64,000 bases of DNA, taken from IMG/VR virus record IMGVR_UViG_3300024507_000442, positions 1 through 64,000 of that record. One strand, written 5' to 3'. The notes under the pieces were generated by a model, which saw nothing but the letters and a program-made list of their open reading frames with translations, searched no databases and was not told the origin of the DNA. This document shows, in pieces, positions 1 to 5,418 of this stretch. This stretch comes from a virus. Every line of letters begins with the position of its first letter. The stretch's first letter is position 1. Position numbers and translations under genes: made by a program.

Positions 1-76
1 CTACATTGACTCCTTAGATGAGGTGGAACTTTGCGAACTTGAGGATTTTCTTGTCAACAACTTTGGAGATGATTGA
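1..76 (+). CDS. 3' end of a small hypothetical protein (partial)
   Basis: The last 24 codons of an open frame run from base 2 to a TGA at 74-76. The visible tail is acidic and ends ...FLVNNFGDD. It looks like the other short acidic early proteins that follow, and its stop overlaps the next ATG by one base (TGATG), so the two genes are probably translationally coupled. The start lies upstream of the window and no function can be assigned. Confidence 0.6.
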   Translation, partial: YIDSLDEVELCELEDFLVNNFGDD

Positions 77-270
77 TGACTGACGGTTACACTTTCAATC
101 GCGTTAATTTTACTCCTAATGAGGAAAGTTGTATTCTTAAGTTTCTCAATCAAGCACGAGAATGTGGGTATCCTAGTGCAAACGAAGAATGGTATCCTGT
201 GATCGATTCTATCTTCCAAAAATTCTTTAACTCTAACTTGAAAGAGGCACAAGAGTGGCAAACCCTGTGA
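76..270 (+). CDS. small hypothetical early protein, 64 aa
   Basis: The open frame starts at ATG 76, overlapping the previous stop by one base; GGAG at 65-68 gives a usable ribosome site 7 bases upstream. An in-frame TTG at 73 is not needed. The product has several aromatic residues and no recognisable domain, membrane segment or signal peptide. It belongs to the early-type run of tiny genes. The 137 bases after it, up to the next ATG at 408, hold two CTGCAG copies but no convincing promoter or terminator. Function unknown. Confidence 0.6.
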   Translation: MTDGYTFNRVNFTPNEESCILKFLNQARECGYPSANEEWYPVIDSIFQKFFNSNLKEAQEWQTL

Positions 271-407
271 TTCTCACTTGTGTCTCACTGAGAACCCAGT
301 CCACCACTGAAGCAAAAACCTGTTTTTTCTTCAATTCTACTGCAGCGGTGTCATAGGTCATTCACTGCAGGGAAATCCTCAATTTTTTCTAAAATACAAA
401 CAAACAC

Positions 408-551
408 ATGAAGTACATCGTTGAACTCTACGTTGGTGGCAAAGTCTTCAAAGAAGAAGTGCAAGCAACCAACCCAAAAGATGCCCGTGAGACTGCACTG
501 GCACGAAATCCTCACGCAAAAGTTGTTGCGGTCAATGTAAGTTTTCGTTGA
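408..551 (+). CDS. conserved small cyanophage protein, 47 aa
   Basis: ATG 408 opens a 47-residue frame (MKYIVELYVGGKVFKEE...) ending at TGA 549-551. The pattern of an N-terminal beta strand, a basic turn and then an NPKDARETALARNP helix matches small conserved hypothetical proteins I remember from cyanomyoviruses; this is recall, not a search. The leader is A/C-rich (tacaaacaaacac) with no Shine-Dalgarno. The first copy of the 32-bp repeat begins four bases after its stop. Confidence 0.65.
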   Translation: MKYIVELYVGGKVFKEEVQATNPKDARETALARNPHAKVVAVNVSFR

Positions 552-555
552 TTCT

Positions 556-587
556 AACTTGGATCCTCTAAAGTGTACCTATAGTAT
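556..587 (+). promoter_or_regulatory. 32-bp repeated early cassette, copy 1
   Basis: First of seven copies. The invariant parts are AACTTGGATCC, CTCTAAAG, GTGTACC and TATAGTAT. TTGGAT (559-564) and TATAGT (580-585) could be -35 and -10 boxes but are only 15 bp apart. The ATG of the next gene begins at 586, directly after TATAGT. The element starts four bases after the preceding stop codon. Early promoter is the favoured reading; an RNA-level signal is the alternative. Confidence 0.7.
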
Positions 588-756
588 GAGCAACACTTTC
601 ACCGTCCGTTTCGTATCCGATGCTCTGGATTCTCCCGAGTATATTGGACCTTTCTACACTGAAGATGACGCCCAAGACTATTGCGATGCCCGCAACGGTT
701 CGCTATCACTTTCTGGGATTCCTTCCTGGGTTGCCTGTTACTCTGTCGTTGACTGA
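586..756 (+). CDS. small hypothetical early protein, 56 aa
   Basis: ATG 586 is formed by the last two bases of the repeat plus G. The frame could extend upstream to a TTG at 559, but those codons are the repeat itself (DPLKCTYS) and would recur identically in other genes, so ATG is chosen. The product begins MSNTFTVRFVSDALDSPEYI and has the beta-rich, acidic look of small cyanophage proteins; no known domain. There is no Shine-Dalgarno, because the repeat fills that space. Six bases separate its stop from the next ATG. Confidence 0.65.
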   Translation: MSNTFTVRFVSDALDSPEYIGPFYTEDDAQDYCDARNGSLSLSGIPSWVACYSVVD

Positions 757-762
757 TTAGTA

Positions 763-897
763 ATGCGAATTGCTTTCCTGATTGCTACTATTGCACTTGG
801 TTTTAAAGTTGCAATTCCTGCTTATGCGACGGTGAATGAGTATCAAGAACGCCAAGCAGATCAGTTCTGCCAAATTGACCCTAACTACTGCAAATGA
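763..897 (+). CDS. small secreted or periplasmic protein with signal peptide, 44 aa
   Basis: A 44-residue frame (ATG 763, TGA 895-897) begins MRIAFLIATIALGFKVAIPAYA, which has a basic N-terminus, a hydrophobic core and an AYA cleavage motif: a clear Sec signal peptide. The mature part would be about 22 residues with two cysteines (QFCQIDPNYCK), compatible with one disulphide. The stop overlaps the next start (ATGATG). Its target is unknown. Export of a tiny cysteine-containing peptide by an early gene suggests action in the host membrane or periplasm, which is inference. Confidence 0.65.
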   Translation: MRIAFLIATIALGFKVAIPAYATVNEYQERQADQFCQIDPNYCK

Positions 898-1136
898 TGC
901 AATTCCAAGTTACTGAAATCGCTTTTGATTTTGATGATGAATGTCCGTATTGTGGCGAGAATCAATCTCCAGAACACGATGCAGAATGTGATGGATTCTT
1001 GGAGTTTGATTATGCCACTCAAGCAACAATCGGTCAAATCTGGGAGGCAGATGATGAAGAAGATTTAGTAGAAGAGATTACAACTGCCTACGGTTGGTGT
1101 ATCAAATCCATTGATTATCGCCACATCTTGAAATGA
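894..1136 (+). CDS. conserved acidic cyanophage protein with zinc-finger-like motif, 80 aa
   Basis: Starts at ATG 894 or the adjacent ATG 897, overlapping the upstream stop. Near the N-terminus Cys17, Cys20, His28 and Cys32 form a CxxC...HxxxC arrangement that could bind zinc. The C-terminal half (WEADDEEDLVEEITTAYGWC, then IKSIDYRHIL) resembles a small acidic family I recall from many cyanomyoviruses, whose other members in my memory lack the cysteines; the finger may be a variant insertion. The ATGA overlap with the next gene suggests coupling. Role unknown. Confidence 0.65.
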   Translation: MMQFQVTEIAFDFDDECPYCGENQSPEHDAECDGFLEFDYATQATIGQIWEADDEEDLVEEITTAYGWCIKSIDYRHILK

Positions 1137-1387
1137 TTTCCCTCCCTAACTTCACAAACAAAATGACACTTACTCAAGACCAATACGATAAACTGCTTGC
1201 ACTCTACATTGAGTCGATTGTTGATGGTATGGACCTCGACAGTTTGGTACAATTTGCAAGCGATACGATTGAAGAGAATCTCCGCGAAACTTGCTCACTT
1301 CCAGAAGAGTTAATCGAAGAGATTTCACGACTCTATGATGAGGATTATGTGAACGATTTGGTGGAAAGTGTAACACAAGAAAGTTGA
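1133..1387 (+). CDS. hypothetical acidic helical protein, 84 aa
   Basis: ATG 1133 overlaps the previous TGA (ATGA). The product is almost wholly predicted helix, rich in Glu, Asp and Leu (e.g. ESIVDGMDLDSLVQFASDTI), without cysteine motifs or membrane segments. It is the last gene of a four-gene block (586-1387) bounded by repeat copies 1 and 2. An internal start at 1163 (MTLTQDQYDKL) is possible and would give 74 residues. Function unknown. Confidence 0.6.
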   Translation: MISLPNFTNKMTLTQDQYDKLLALYIESIVDGMDLDSLVQFASDTIEENLRETCSLPEELIEEISRLYDEDYVNDLVESVTQES

Positions 1388-1391
1388 TAGC

Positions 1392-1423
1392 AACTTGGAT
1401 CCTCTAAAGTGTACCTATAGTAT
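1392..1423 (+). promoter_or_regulatory. 32-bp repeated early cassette, copy 2
   Basis: Identical over 32 bp to copy 1 and four bases after the upstream TGA. Here the ATG of the gene (1439) lies 15 bases beyond the element, so a transcript starting about 7 bases after TATAGT would carry a short A/C-rich leader without a Shine-Dalgarno. It precedes the MutH-like gene. Confidence 0.7.
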
Positions 1424-1438
1424 CACCGCAATTCCACA

Positions 1439-2029
1439 ATGTCCAAACTTACCACTTTGCAGGTATCTGCCAAACTGAATGTAACTGATTTCAGTGCATT
1501 TGATAAACCTGGCAAGAACAAAGGTGCTCGCGGGCAACTGTTAGAAATTGTCCTTGGAGTTCCTAACTCTTCTGACCTCAAAGATTTGGAGGATGGAGAG
1601 ATTAAGACTTTTACAGTTGGTGAATCTATTGCTGCCACACAGTTGAAGCATTGTCTATCTGAAATCATTGAAGATTCTGTGTCTTTTGATGATAGTAAGG
1701 TTGGACAGAAACTGAAGCAAACTGTATATGTTGGATTCACCCGTGAGAACGATTATGTAGGTTCTGTTGTACTGAATGAGGAAACTCATCCCGAACACTA
1801 TCAGGAACTGCGTGAGGATTATGAGTTCATTTGTGAGCAGATTCGCCGTGCATTTGATATTGAAAGCGAACTGAATACAATCACTGGACCTAACGGATTG
1901 CTGCAGATTCGCACCAAAGCATCTAAAACTAACGGTCGCTATGTTCCTCTCCGTTTCGCAGGTGTGACGCTTAAGGATAAAGGAATGGCATTTTATTTGT
2001 GTGGTTCATTCGGTCGCAATCTTTTCTGA
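1439..2029 (+). CDS. MutH/Sau3AI-family DNA endonuclease-like protein, 196 aa
   Basis: The protein aligns by eye along most of E. coli MutH: KGARGQLLEIVLG (28-40) matches KGWVGQLLEIWLG; the DGEIKTF segment (52-58) matches the catalytic D...ExK region (E54, K56, upstream Asp46 or Asp49, with Glu36 as the helix glutamate); then come KLKQTVYV, QELREDYEFI and LLQIRTKASK, matching the MutH KLKRVLWV, RQLREDWEEL and YLQIRPKA. MutH and Sau3AI act at GATC. In a phage this could be host-DNA nicking, mismatch repair or recombination; which one is inference. No methyltransferase or MutS/MutL is nearby. The gene stands alone between repeat copies 2 and 3, each of which contains GGATCC. Confidence 0.75.
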   Translation: MSKLTTLQVSAKLNVTDFSAFDKPGKNKGARGQLLEIVLGVPNSSDLKDLEDGEIKTFTVGESIAATQLKHCLSEIIEDSVSFDDSKVGQKLKQTVYVGFTRENDYVGSVVLNEETHPEHYQELREDYEFICEQIRRAFDIESELNTITGPNGLLQIRTKASKTNGRYVPLRFAGVTLKDKGMAFYLCGSFGRNLF

Positions 2030-2033
2030 TAGC

Positions 2034-2065
2034 AACTTGGATCCTCTAAAGTGTACCTATAGTAT
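2034..2065 (+). promoter_or_regulatory. 32-bp repeated early cassette, copy 3
   Basis: Identical 32-bp copy, four bases after the MutH-like gene's TGA. The next ATG (2064-2066) again begins directly after TATAGT, as in copy 1. Confidence 0.7.
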
Positions 2066-2246
2066 GACTAACACCTCTTTCGACTTCCAAACCGACATCA
2101 CTCCTGCACTTCTGGAGTTCATGTGCAACAATCACACAGATTTGAATGATTGTGTAGATTTCGTTTGCAATGTCTTTGACCTTGATGCAACTGACGAACT
2201 GATTGATTATGTTGCTGATGAGTTCGACGCTTTCTTCGGCAACTGA
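2064..2246 (+). CDS. small acidic hypothetical protein, 60 aa
   Basis: ATG 2064 uses the last two bases of the repeat. The product is strongly acidic with three cysteines and two short helical repeats (DLNDCVDFVCNVFDL, then DATDELIDYVADEFD). No domain recognised. Upstream in-frame TTG starts through the repeat are rejected for the reason given for copy 1. Thirty-one bases of A/C-rich leader separate it from the next gene, with which it forms a two-gene block. Confidence 0.6.
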   Translation: MTNTSFDFQTDITPALLEFMCNNHTDLNDCVDFVCNVFDLDATDELIDYVADEFDAFFGN

Positions 2247-2277
2247 TTCACACTCACTGTTTTACCACTAAATCACA

Positions 2278-2460
2278 ATGACACACTACAATCCTTACGT
2301 TCAAAATCTCATTGAAATGGGATATGATGCCCAAGATTGTTACGCTGTTGCTGCAGTAGGTGAATTGAACCCTACTTATCCGCGTAACATTCACGGTCGC
2401 ATCTTTGAGACTGAAGAAGAATATAAGCAAGCAGTTGCTGATTATATCAACGGTTTGTGA
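2278..2460 (+). CDS. small hypothetical protein, 60 aa
   Basis: ATG 2278 follows the A/C-rich leader (accactaaatcaca) with no Shine-Dalgarno. The product contains a UBA-like opening (YVQNLIEMGYDAQDCYAVAA) and a C-terminal acidic helix (FETEEEYKQAVADYINGL). The UBA resemblance is only a pattern match and may mean nothing. It ends 15 bases before repeat copy 4, the largest stop-to-repeat gap of the seven. Confidence 0.6.
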   Translation: MTHYNPYVQNLIEMGYDAQDCYAVAAVGELNPTYPRNIHGRIFETEEEYKQAVADYINGL

Positions 2461-2475
2461 TTCGTAAGAGTCACT

Positions 2476-2507
2476 AACTTGGATCCTCTAAAGTGTACCT
2501 ATAGTAT
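2476..2507 (+). promoter_or_regulatory. 32-bp repeated early cassette, copy 4
   Basis: Identical 32-bp copy. The ATG of the following gene is at 2506-2508, directly after TATAGT. This is the only copy separated from the preceding stop by more than four bases. Confidence 0.7.
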
Positions 2508-2736
2508 GAGCACTTACACTTCACCTCTCACCTCTAAAGTCTACGAAATCGTCAAGACTTCACACACACGAAACGCATGGGATTCTGAAGGCAATTTGAC
2601 TCCTTATGTGCAATCTGTCTTTGACATCTATCACGAAGGCAAAAAAGTTCAGTTTGCATTAACTGCTGAAGGTGTTGCTGAGAGTGTAGCACATCTTGAG
2701 AATCCTGGTCGTGATGTATCTTCCCGCTTTGACTGA
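2506..2736 (+). CDS. hypothetical early protein, 76 aa
   Basis: ATG 2506 lies at the end of repeat copy 4. The product starts MSTYTSPLTSKVYEIVKTSH and then has a predicted beta-hairpin (YVQSVFDIYHEGKKVQFALT) followed by a helix (AEGVAESVAHLEN). No family recognised. Its TGA is immediately followed by the ATG of a small membrane protein at 2737, so the two are almost certainly cotranslated. Confidence 0.6.
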   Translation: MSTYTSPLTSKVYEIVKTSHTRNAWDSEGNLTPYVQSVFDIYHEGKKVQFALTAEGVAESVAHLENPGRDVSSRFD

Positions 2737-2865
2737 ATGAGACGACAGAAAGTGAAAACAATTCTGTTAATCTTTATCGTTGCGAGTATCCTATCACCAG
2801 GAGTTCGTAACATCACTGCCACCACATTACACACTGTTGCTGACATTATTGCACCCCATGATTGA
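2737..2865 (+). CDS. small membrane or exported protein, 42 aa
   Basis: The frame opens with MRRQKVKTILLIFIVASILS: three basic residues and then a hydrophobic stretch at about 8-20, typical of a signal anchor or signal peptide. The rest (PGVRNITATTLHTVADIIAP) could be a second amphipathic segment. I recall similar short proteins in cyanomyoviruses but cannot name a family. It starts right after the previous stop and its 3' end overlaps the next start by 8 bases. A role at the host inner membrane is inferred only from topology. Confidence 0.6.
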   Translation: MRRQKVKTILLIFIVASILSPGVRNITATTLHTVADIIAPHD

Positions 2866-2995
2866 GACTGATTTCTACATTCTTTCCGAAGAACAATTTG
2901 CACAATTCTCACAACTTGCAGAGGAAATCAATGTGAGTATTGATTATTATTTGTGTGAGTTTTGTGATGTATCTGGACCTTTGATTGAAGTGTGA
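2858..2995 (+). CDS. small acidic hypothetical protein, 45 aa
   Basis: ATG 2858 overlaps the end of the small membrane-protein gene. The frame is open further upstream, but that part is the membrane-protein gene read out of frame, so the short start is preferred. The product is acidic and helical (FYILSEEQFAQFSQLAEEIN) with a CEFC pair near the C-terminus. Its TGA lies four bases before repeat copy 5. Function unknown. Confidence 0.5.
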   Translation: MIETDFYILSEEQFAQFSQLAEEINVSIDYYLCEFCDVSGPLIEV

Positions 2996-2999
2996 TACT

Positions 3000-3031
3000 A
3001 ACTTGGATCCTCTAAAGTGTACCTATAGTAT
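3000..3031 (+). promoter_or_regulatory. 32-bp repeated early cassette, copy 5
   Basis: Identical 32-bp copy, four bases after the upstream TGA. ATG 3030-3032 of the next gene begins directly after TATAGT. Confidence 0.7.
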
Positions 3032-3233
3032 GAGCACTTCCCAAATGTCCCAAATGTCTAAAGTCTACGCTGTGATTGGCGGTTTGGATTATGAAGGTGA
3101 AGACTTCAAATCTCTCCGCTTGTTTGATTGCTTCTCCGCTGCAGATGCTTACCTGAAGCATCTGGAAGCAAACTACGATTATGCTCTACTGGAAACCCGT
3201 GAGGTGAATGTAGAGTCTGCAATCGTTGCTTGA
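3030..3233 (+). CDS. conserved small cyanophage protein, 67 aa
   Basis: The product has a redundant start region (MSTSQMSQMSKVYAVIGG), so translation could also begin at Met6 or Met9. The core (GGLDYEGEDFKSLRLFDCFS, then AADAYLKHLEANYDYALLE) matches a small family I recall as widespread in T4-like cyanophages, of unknown function. It is a single-gene block between repeat copies 5 and 6. No Shine-Dalgarno is present in front of any of the three Met codons. Confidence 0.65.
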   Translation: MSTSQMSQMSKVYAVIGGLDYEGEDFKSLRLFDCFSAADAYLKHLEANYDYALLETREVNVESAIVA

Positions 3234-3237
3234 TTGC

Positions 3238-3269
3238 AACTTGGATCCTCTAAAGTGTACCTATAGTAT
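3238..3269 (+). promoter_or_regulatory. 32-bp repeated early cassette, copy 6
   Basis: Identical 32-bp copy, four bases after the upstream TGA. As in copy 2, the gene start (ATG 3287) is further away and is reached through an A/C-rich leader (accacaacttccaacc). Confidence 0.7.
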
Positions 3270-3286
3270 AACCACAACTTCCAACC

Positions 3287-3604
3287 ATGCGAAAGATTGA
3301 ACTCCAAATGAATAAAGCAATCATTGATTGCAAAGACTGGAAAAATGACAACACTGAAGTTCTCTATTCGCCCGAAAGAGATGCCTCTTATGTGTATCTT
3401 CACGGCAATCATATTGCAACGATTGGTGATACCTTCCTTGAACTTTACACCTGTGGTTATAGAACTGTAACCACCAAATCACGTCTCAATGCTATTCTGA
3501 AAGTTCATGGAAATGATGCTCGTATCTTTCAACGTGACTTTGAATGGTTTGTGATTGATAACGGCAACAAAGTTCCTTTCACTGAAGGTATGGTGCTTAA
3601 CTGA
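3287..3604 (+). CDS. conserved cyanophage protein of unknown function, 105 aa
   Basis: The sequence (MRKIELQMNKAIIDCKDWKN... SSP-like strand then YLHGNHIATIGDTFLELYTC, TTKSRLNAIL) corresponds to a family I recall from many cyanomyoviruses and their relatives, usually annotated only as hypothetical. It is beta-rich in the middle with a basic TKSRLN turn, and could bind nucleic acid, although nothing here proves that. An in-frame second Met (residue 8) is a possible alternative start. Its stop overlaps the following ATG (TGATG). It heads a four-gene block ending at the terminator at 4322. Confidence 0.7.
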   Translation: MRKIELQMNKAIIDCKDWKNDNTEVLYSPERDASYVYLHGNHIATIGDTFLELYTCGYRTVTTKSRLNAILKVHGNDARIFQRDFEWFVIDNGNKVPFTEGMVLN

Positions 3605-3630
3605 TGACTAACGAACAAAAGATTGAGGCA
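3602..3630 (+). repeat. 29-bp direct repeat, copy A
   Basis: Bases 3602-3630 are repeated exactly at 3762-3790 (it opens TGATGACTAACG and ends GATTGAGGCA). The repeat spans a stop/start junction and the first nine codons of a gene, so both downstream genes begin MTNEQKIEA. It is a scar of recombination or partial gene duplication. Confidence 0.85.
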
Positions 3631-3771
3631 TTACCCACAATCCGTACCTTCCCATATACGATTGGTCTCCGTACATACTTCTCGGAAGAAGAATATCAAA
3701 AAGCACTCCACGATTTCCTGACTTGGAGAAACCACCAACAGAGTAAAAGGAACCGCACTAATGATGACTAA
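3604..3771 (+). CDS. small hypothetical protein with duplicated N-terminus, 55 aa
   Basis: Frame from ATG 3604 to TAA 3769-3771. Residues 1-9 (MTNEQKIEA) are identical to the start of the next gene because of the 29-bp repeat. The remainder (TIRTFPYTIGLRTYFSEEEY, then QKALHDFL) resembles a short cyanophage protein I recall with its own N-terminus, so this looks like a chimeric front end stitched on by recombination. It overlaps the following gene by 8 or 11 bases. Confidence 0.6.
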   Translation: MTNEQKIEALPTIRTFPYTIGLRTYFSEEEYQKALHDFLTWRNHQQSKRNRTNDD

Positions 3772-3790
3772 CGAACAAAAGATTGAGGCA
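3762..3790 (+). repeat. 29-bp direct repeat, copy B
   Basis: Exact second copy of the block at 3602-3630. It covers the start of the gene beginning at 3761/3764. Confidence 0.85.
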
Positions 3791-4066
3791 CTGACTAATC
3801 TTCTGGACAACGTGATTCACTCTCTGAGTATGAAACAATACGAGATTGAAGATGCAACTGAATCTCATAAGTGTGAAGTAGAAGCAGACAACTATTACCA
3901 AAAGATGCTCACTCTAACTGAATCAAACAAAATGTTCACGATTCGCTACTTTACACCGTATCAACAACAGTGGAGAACGCAAACATTCTCTACACTAGAT
4001 GAAGCAAATCGTATGATTGAGTTCTACAAATCATGCGGAAGTCCTGCTGAACTCATTAACAACTAA
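3764..4066 (+). CDS. hypothetical protein, 100 aa, possibly two joined modules
   Basis: Two ATGs in a row (3761 and 3764); the second matches the start of the duplicated partner. The first half is helical and acidic (NLLDNVIHSLSMKQYEIEDA). The second half begins at an internal Met (MFTIRYFTPYQQQWRTQTFS, then EANRMIEFYKSCGSPAELI) and by itself looks like a complete small cyanophage protein I recall. The gene may therefore be a fusion, or the second half may have its own start at 3932. Function unknown. Confidence 0.6.
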   Translation: MTNEQKIEALTNLLDNVIHSLSMKQYEIEDATESHKCEVEADNYYQKMLTLTESNKMFTIRYFTPYQQQWRTQTFSTLDEANRMIEFYKSCGSPAELINN

Positions 4067-4073
4067 TCTTCCA

Positions 4074-4310
4074 ATGTTACTCTCCAAACAGTCATTCAAC
4101 AATCAACAAGTTCTCCCTTTCATAGTAAAGAAAGAGGATGAATATACTGAAGAAGGTAGTTACTCACTTCACCTATTCTCCCGAATCGTTATCACCAAGG
4201 AAGGAAAGAAATACCGATACTTACCTTTACGATTTGAAGGAGAAGAAGCACGATTCCGCAAACGTAGTGATGCAGAGGATTATGCAAGGTACAGATTAGC
4301 ACTTGATTGA
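4074..4310 (+). CDS. small hypothetical protein, 78 aa
   Basis: ATG 4074 lies 8 bases after the previous stop. The frame is open back to 4017, but that part overlaps the upstream gene, so ATG 4074 is chosen. The product has a beta-rich middle with basic patches (SRIVITKEGKKYRYLPLRFE) and a basic C-terminal helix (FRKRSDAEDYARYRLA). It is the last gene before the rho-independent terminator. Confidence 0.55.
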   Translation: MLLSKQSFNNQQVLPFIVKKEDEYTEEGSYSLHLFSRIVITKEGKKYRYLPLRFEGEEARFRKRSDAEDYARYRLALD

Positions 4311-4321
4311 TGATACACAGT

Positions 4322-4346
4322 GACCCCACATCAGGGGTCTTTTTTT
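4322..4346 (+). terminator. rho-independent terminator closing the first early block
   Basis: A GACCCC stem (4322-4327) pairs with GGGGTC (4334-4339) around the loop ACATCA, followed by a seven-T run (4340-4346). It lies 11 bases after the last plus-strand early gene and abuts the end of the convergent endonuclease gene. On the minus strand the stem has no U tract after it, so it should act mainly on plus-strand transcripts. Confidence 0.85.
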
Positions 4347-5358
4347 ATGCTTTTTCGTACCATCTATAACCATAAGCATTGCACCAAGTTTGCCCATTGT
4401 TTATACGTTGAATGTTGTTTTTGATATTAGCAACGCCACTATAATTACCATCACCTTTGATAAAGAATGACGCCTCACTCATACTACCAAATTCTACGAT
4501 TTCGTTGGTTTTAATACTTACACCATAGACAGGTTTCTTTCTTTTTTCGTTGCTAATTGCAGCAATTTTTTTATAGTGTTCTATTGAATTTGTTTTTGTT
4601 GCTGGTGTCCAATCTGTTGGTTTTGATCTAAAGAAATACCAACCTTTTACCTGTAATTTGCTATTGTCGGGACTGTTAAGTGAGTGATGAATAGCGTGAT
4701 TATTTGTACGATTTCCTTGTATTTCTTCTGCCGCATCTGCCATTGATTTCCACATCTTTTTACGCCCTAATGTTGGATTGATTCCATATACAGCACCACG
4801 AACATTTACTCTCTTTTCTATTACTTTAGGTGTTTCACCTTTCCAAGCCCATCTATATCCAAGTGCTTGAAATGTCACACCTTTAATGCAAGCAATTATC
4901 CCAGTTTTTCCCTTTTTATTTCCACAACTATCAGCAGCAATTCCTACACTCTCATAGTCTCTAACCCATTCACCTTCTAATGTATAACAACTCACTGCTT
5001 TGGAATGTGGATGATTTGCCCAATACTTTTTTGGTTTCTTTACACCATCACCACCTAATGTAATGTTATATCCATTCTTACCACAAGTATCAAGTTTGTT
5101 TATCCAAAAGGTTTCACGTTCATTAACATTATCATCGCTACATTCTTCCAATACTCTAAACTTAAAGTTATCTGCTCCGTACTTACATATGGCACGAACA
5201 ATAGGCATAGAGTGAGATGAATTGTTCTCTGCTAAATTATCCTTACTTCTTGCGTTCTGTAGGTGTTGCTTCCATCTATCATATGGGTTGGGTTGTGTAG
5301 TCTTTCCCACATAGAGTTTGCTATTCTCAAGGTTGGTGATTGAGTAGATGTATGCCAC
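4345..5358 (-). CDS. GIY-YIG homing endonuclease with NUMOD-like repeats, 337 aa
   Basis: The N-terminal GIY-YIG nuclease domain has YIY (3-5) and YVG (16-18) as the name motifs, Arg28 as the likely catalytic arginine, His32, and ERETFWI with Glu82 as the likely metal ligand. Behind it come three segments of about 55-60 residues (about 125-175, 187-245, 275-335) with the pattern (A/P)VY..., a SMADAAE/SMSEAS-type helix and GYRW or GWYF ends. These look like NUMOD1/IENR1-type DNA-binding modules. The start is GTG 5358. It is free-standing, not inside an intron, and is the only minus-strand gene. It probably spreads itself by cutting a related phage lacking the gene. A perfect TATAAATA lies upstream. 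Confidence 0.88.
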   Translation of the reverse strand: MAYIYSITNLENSKLYVGKTTQPNPYDRWKQHLQNARSKDNLAENNSSHSMPIVRAICKYGADNFKFRVLEECSDDNVNERETFWINKLDTCGKNGYNITLGGDGVKKPKKYWANHPHSKAVSCYTLEGEWVRDYESVGIAADSCGNKKGKTGIIACIKGVTFQALGYRWAWKGETPKVIEKRVNVRGAVYGINPTLGRKKMWKSMADAAEEIQGNRTNNHAIHHSLNSPDNSKLQVKGWYFFRSKPTDWTPATKTNSIEHYKKIAAISNEKRKKPVYGVSIKTNEIVEFGSMSEASFFIKGDGNYSGVANIKNNIQRINNGQTWCNAYGYRWYEKA

Positions 5359-5384
5359 TGAATTGATGAAAAATGTACTTGCGT

Positions 5385-5392
5385 TATTTATA
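5385..5392 (-). promoter_or_regulatory. T4-type late promoter for the homing endonuclease
   Basis: The minus strand reads TATAAATA exactly, the T4 gp55-dependent late promoter core, 26 bases upstream of the GTG start of the endonuclease. No Shine-Dalgarno is visible in the leader. Confidence 0.65.
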
Positions 5393-5418
5393 TTTAAGTG
5401 CTGAAATAATGATATTAG

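Noticed and set aside
559-585. Upstream TTG starts that translate the 32-bp cassette as DPLKCTYS
   Set aside because: The same peptide would appear on several unrelated proteins. The ATG at the end of the element is simpler, and there is no ribosome site for the TTG.
561-585. Resemblance of the cassette to cloning-vector sequence (BamHI site plus CCTATAGT as in a reversed T7 promoter)
   Set aside because: Only short words match. The rest diverges, and seven copies lie precisely between phage genes.
556-3269. Cassette copies considered as a CRISPR-like array
   Set aside because: Spacing is irregular (about 240-840 bases), the intervals are coding, and there is no cas gene.
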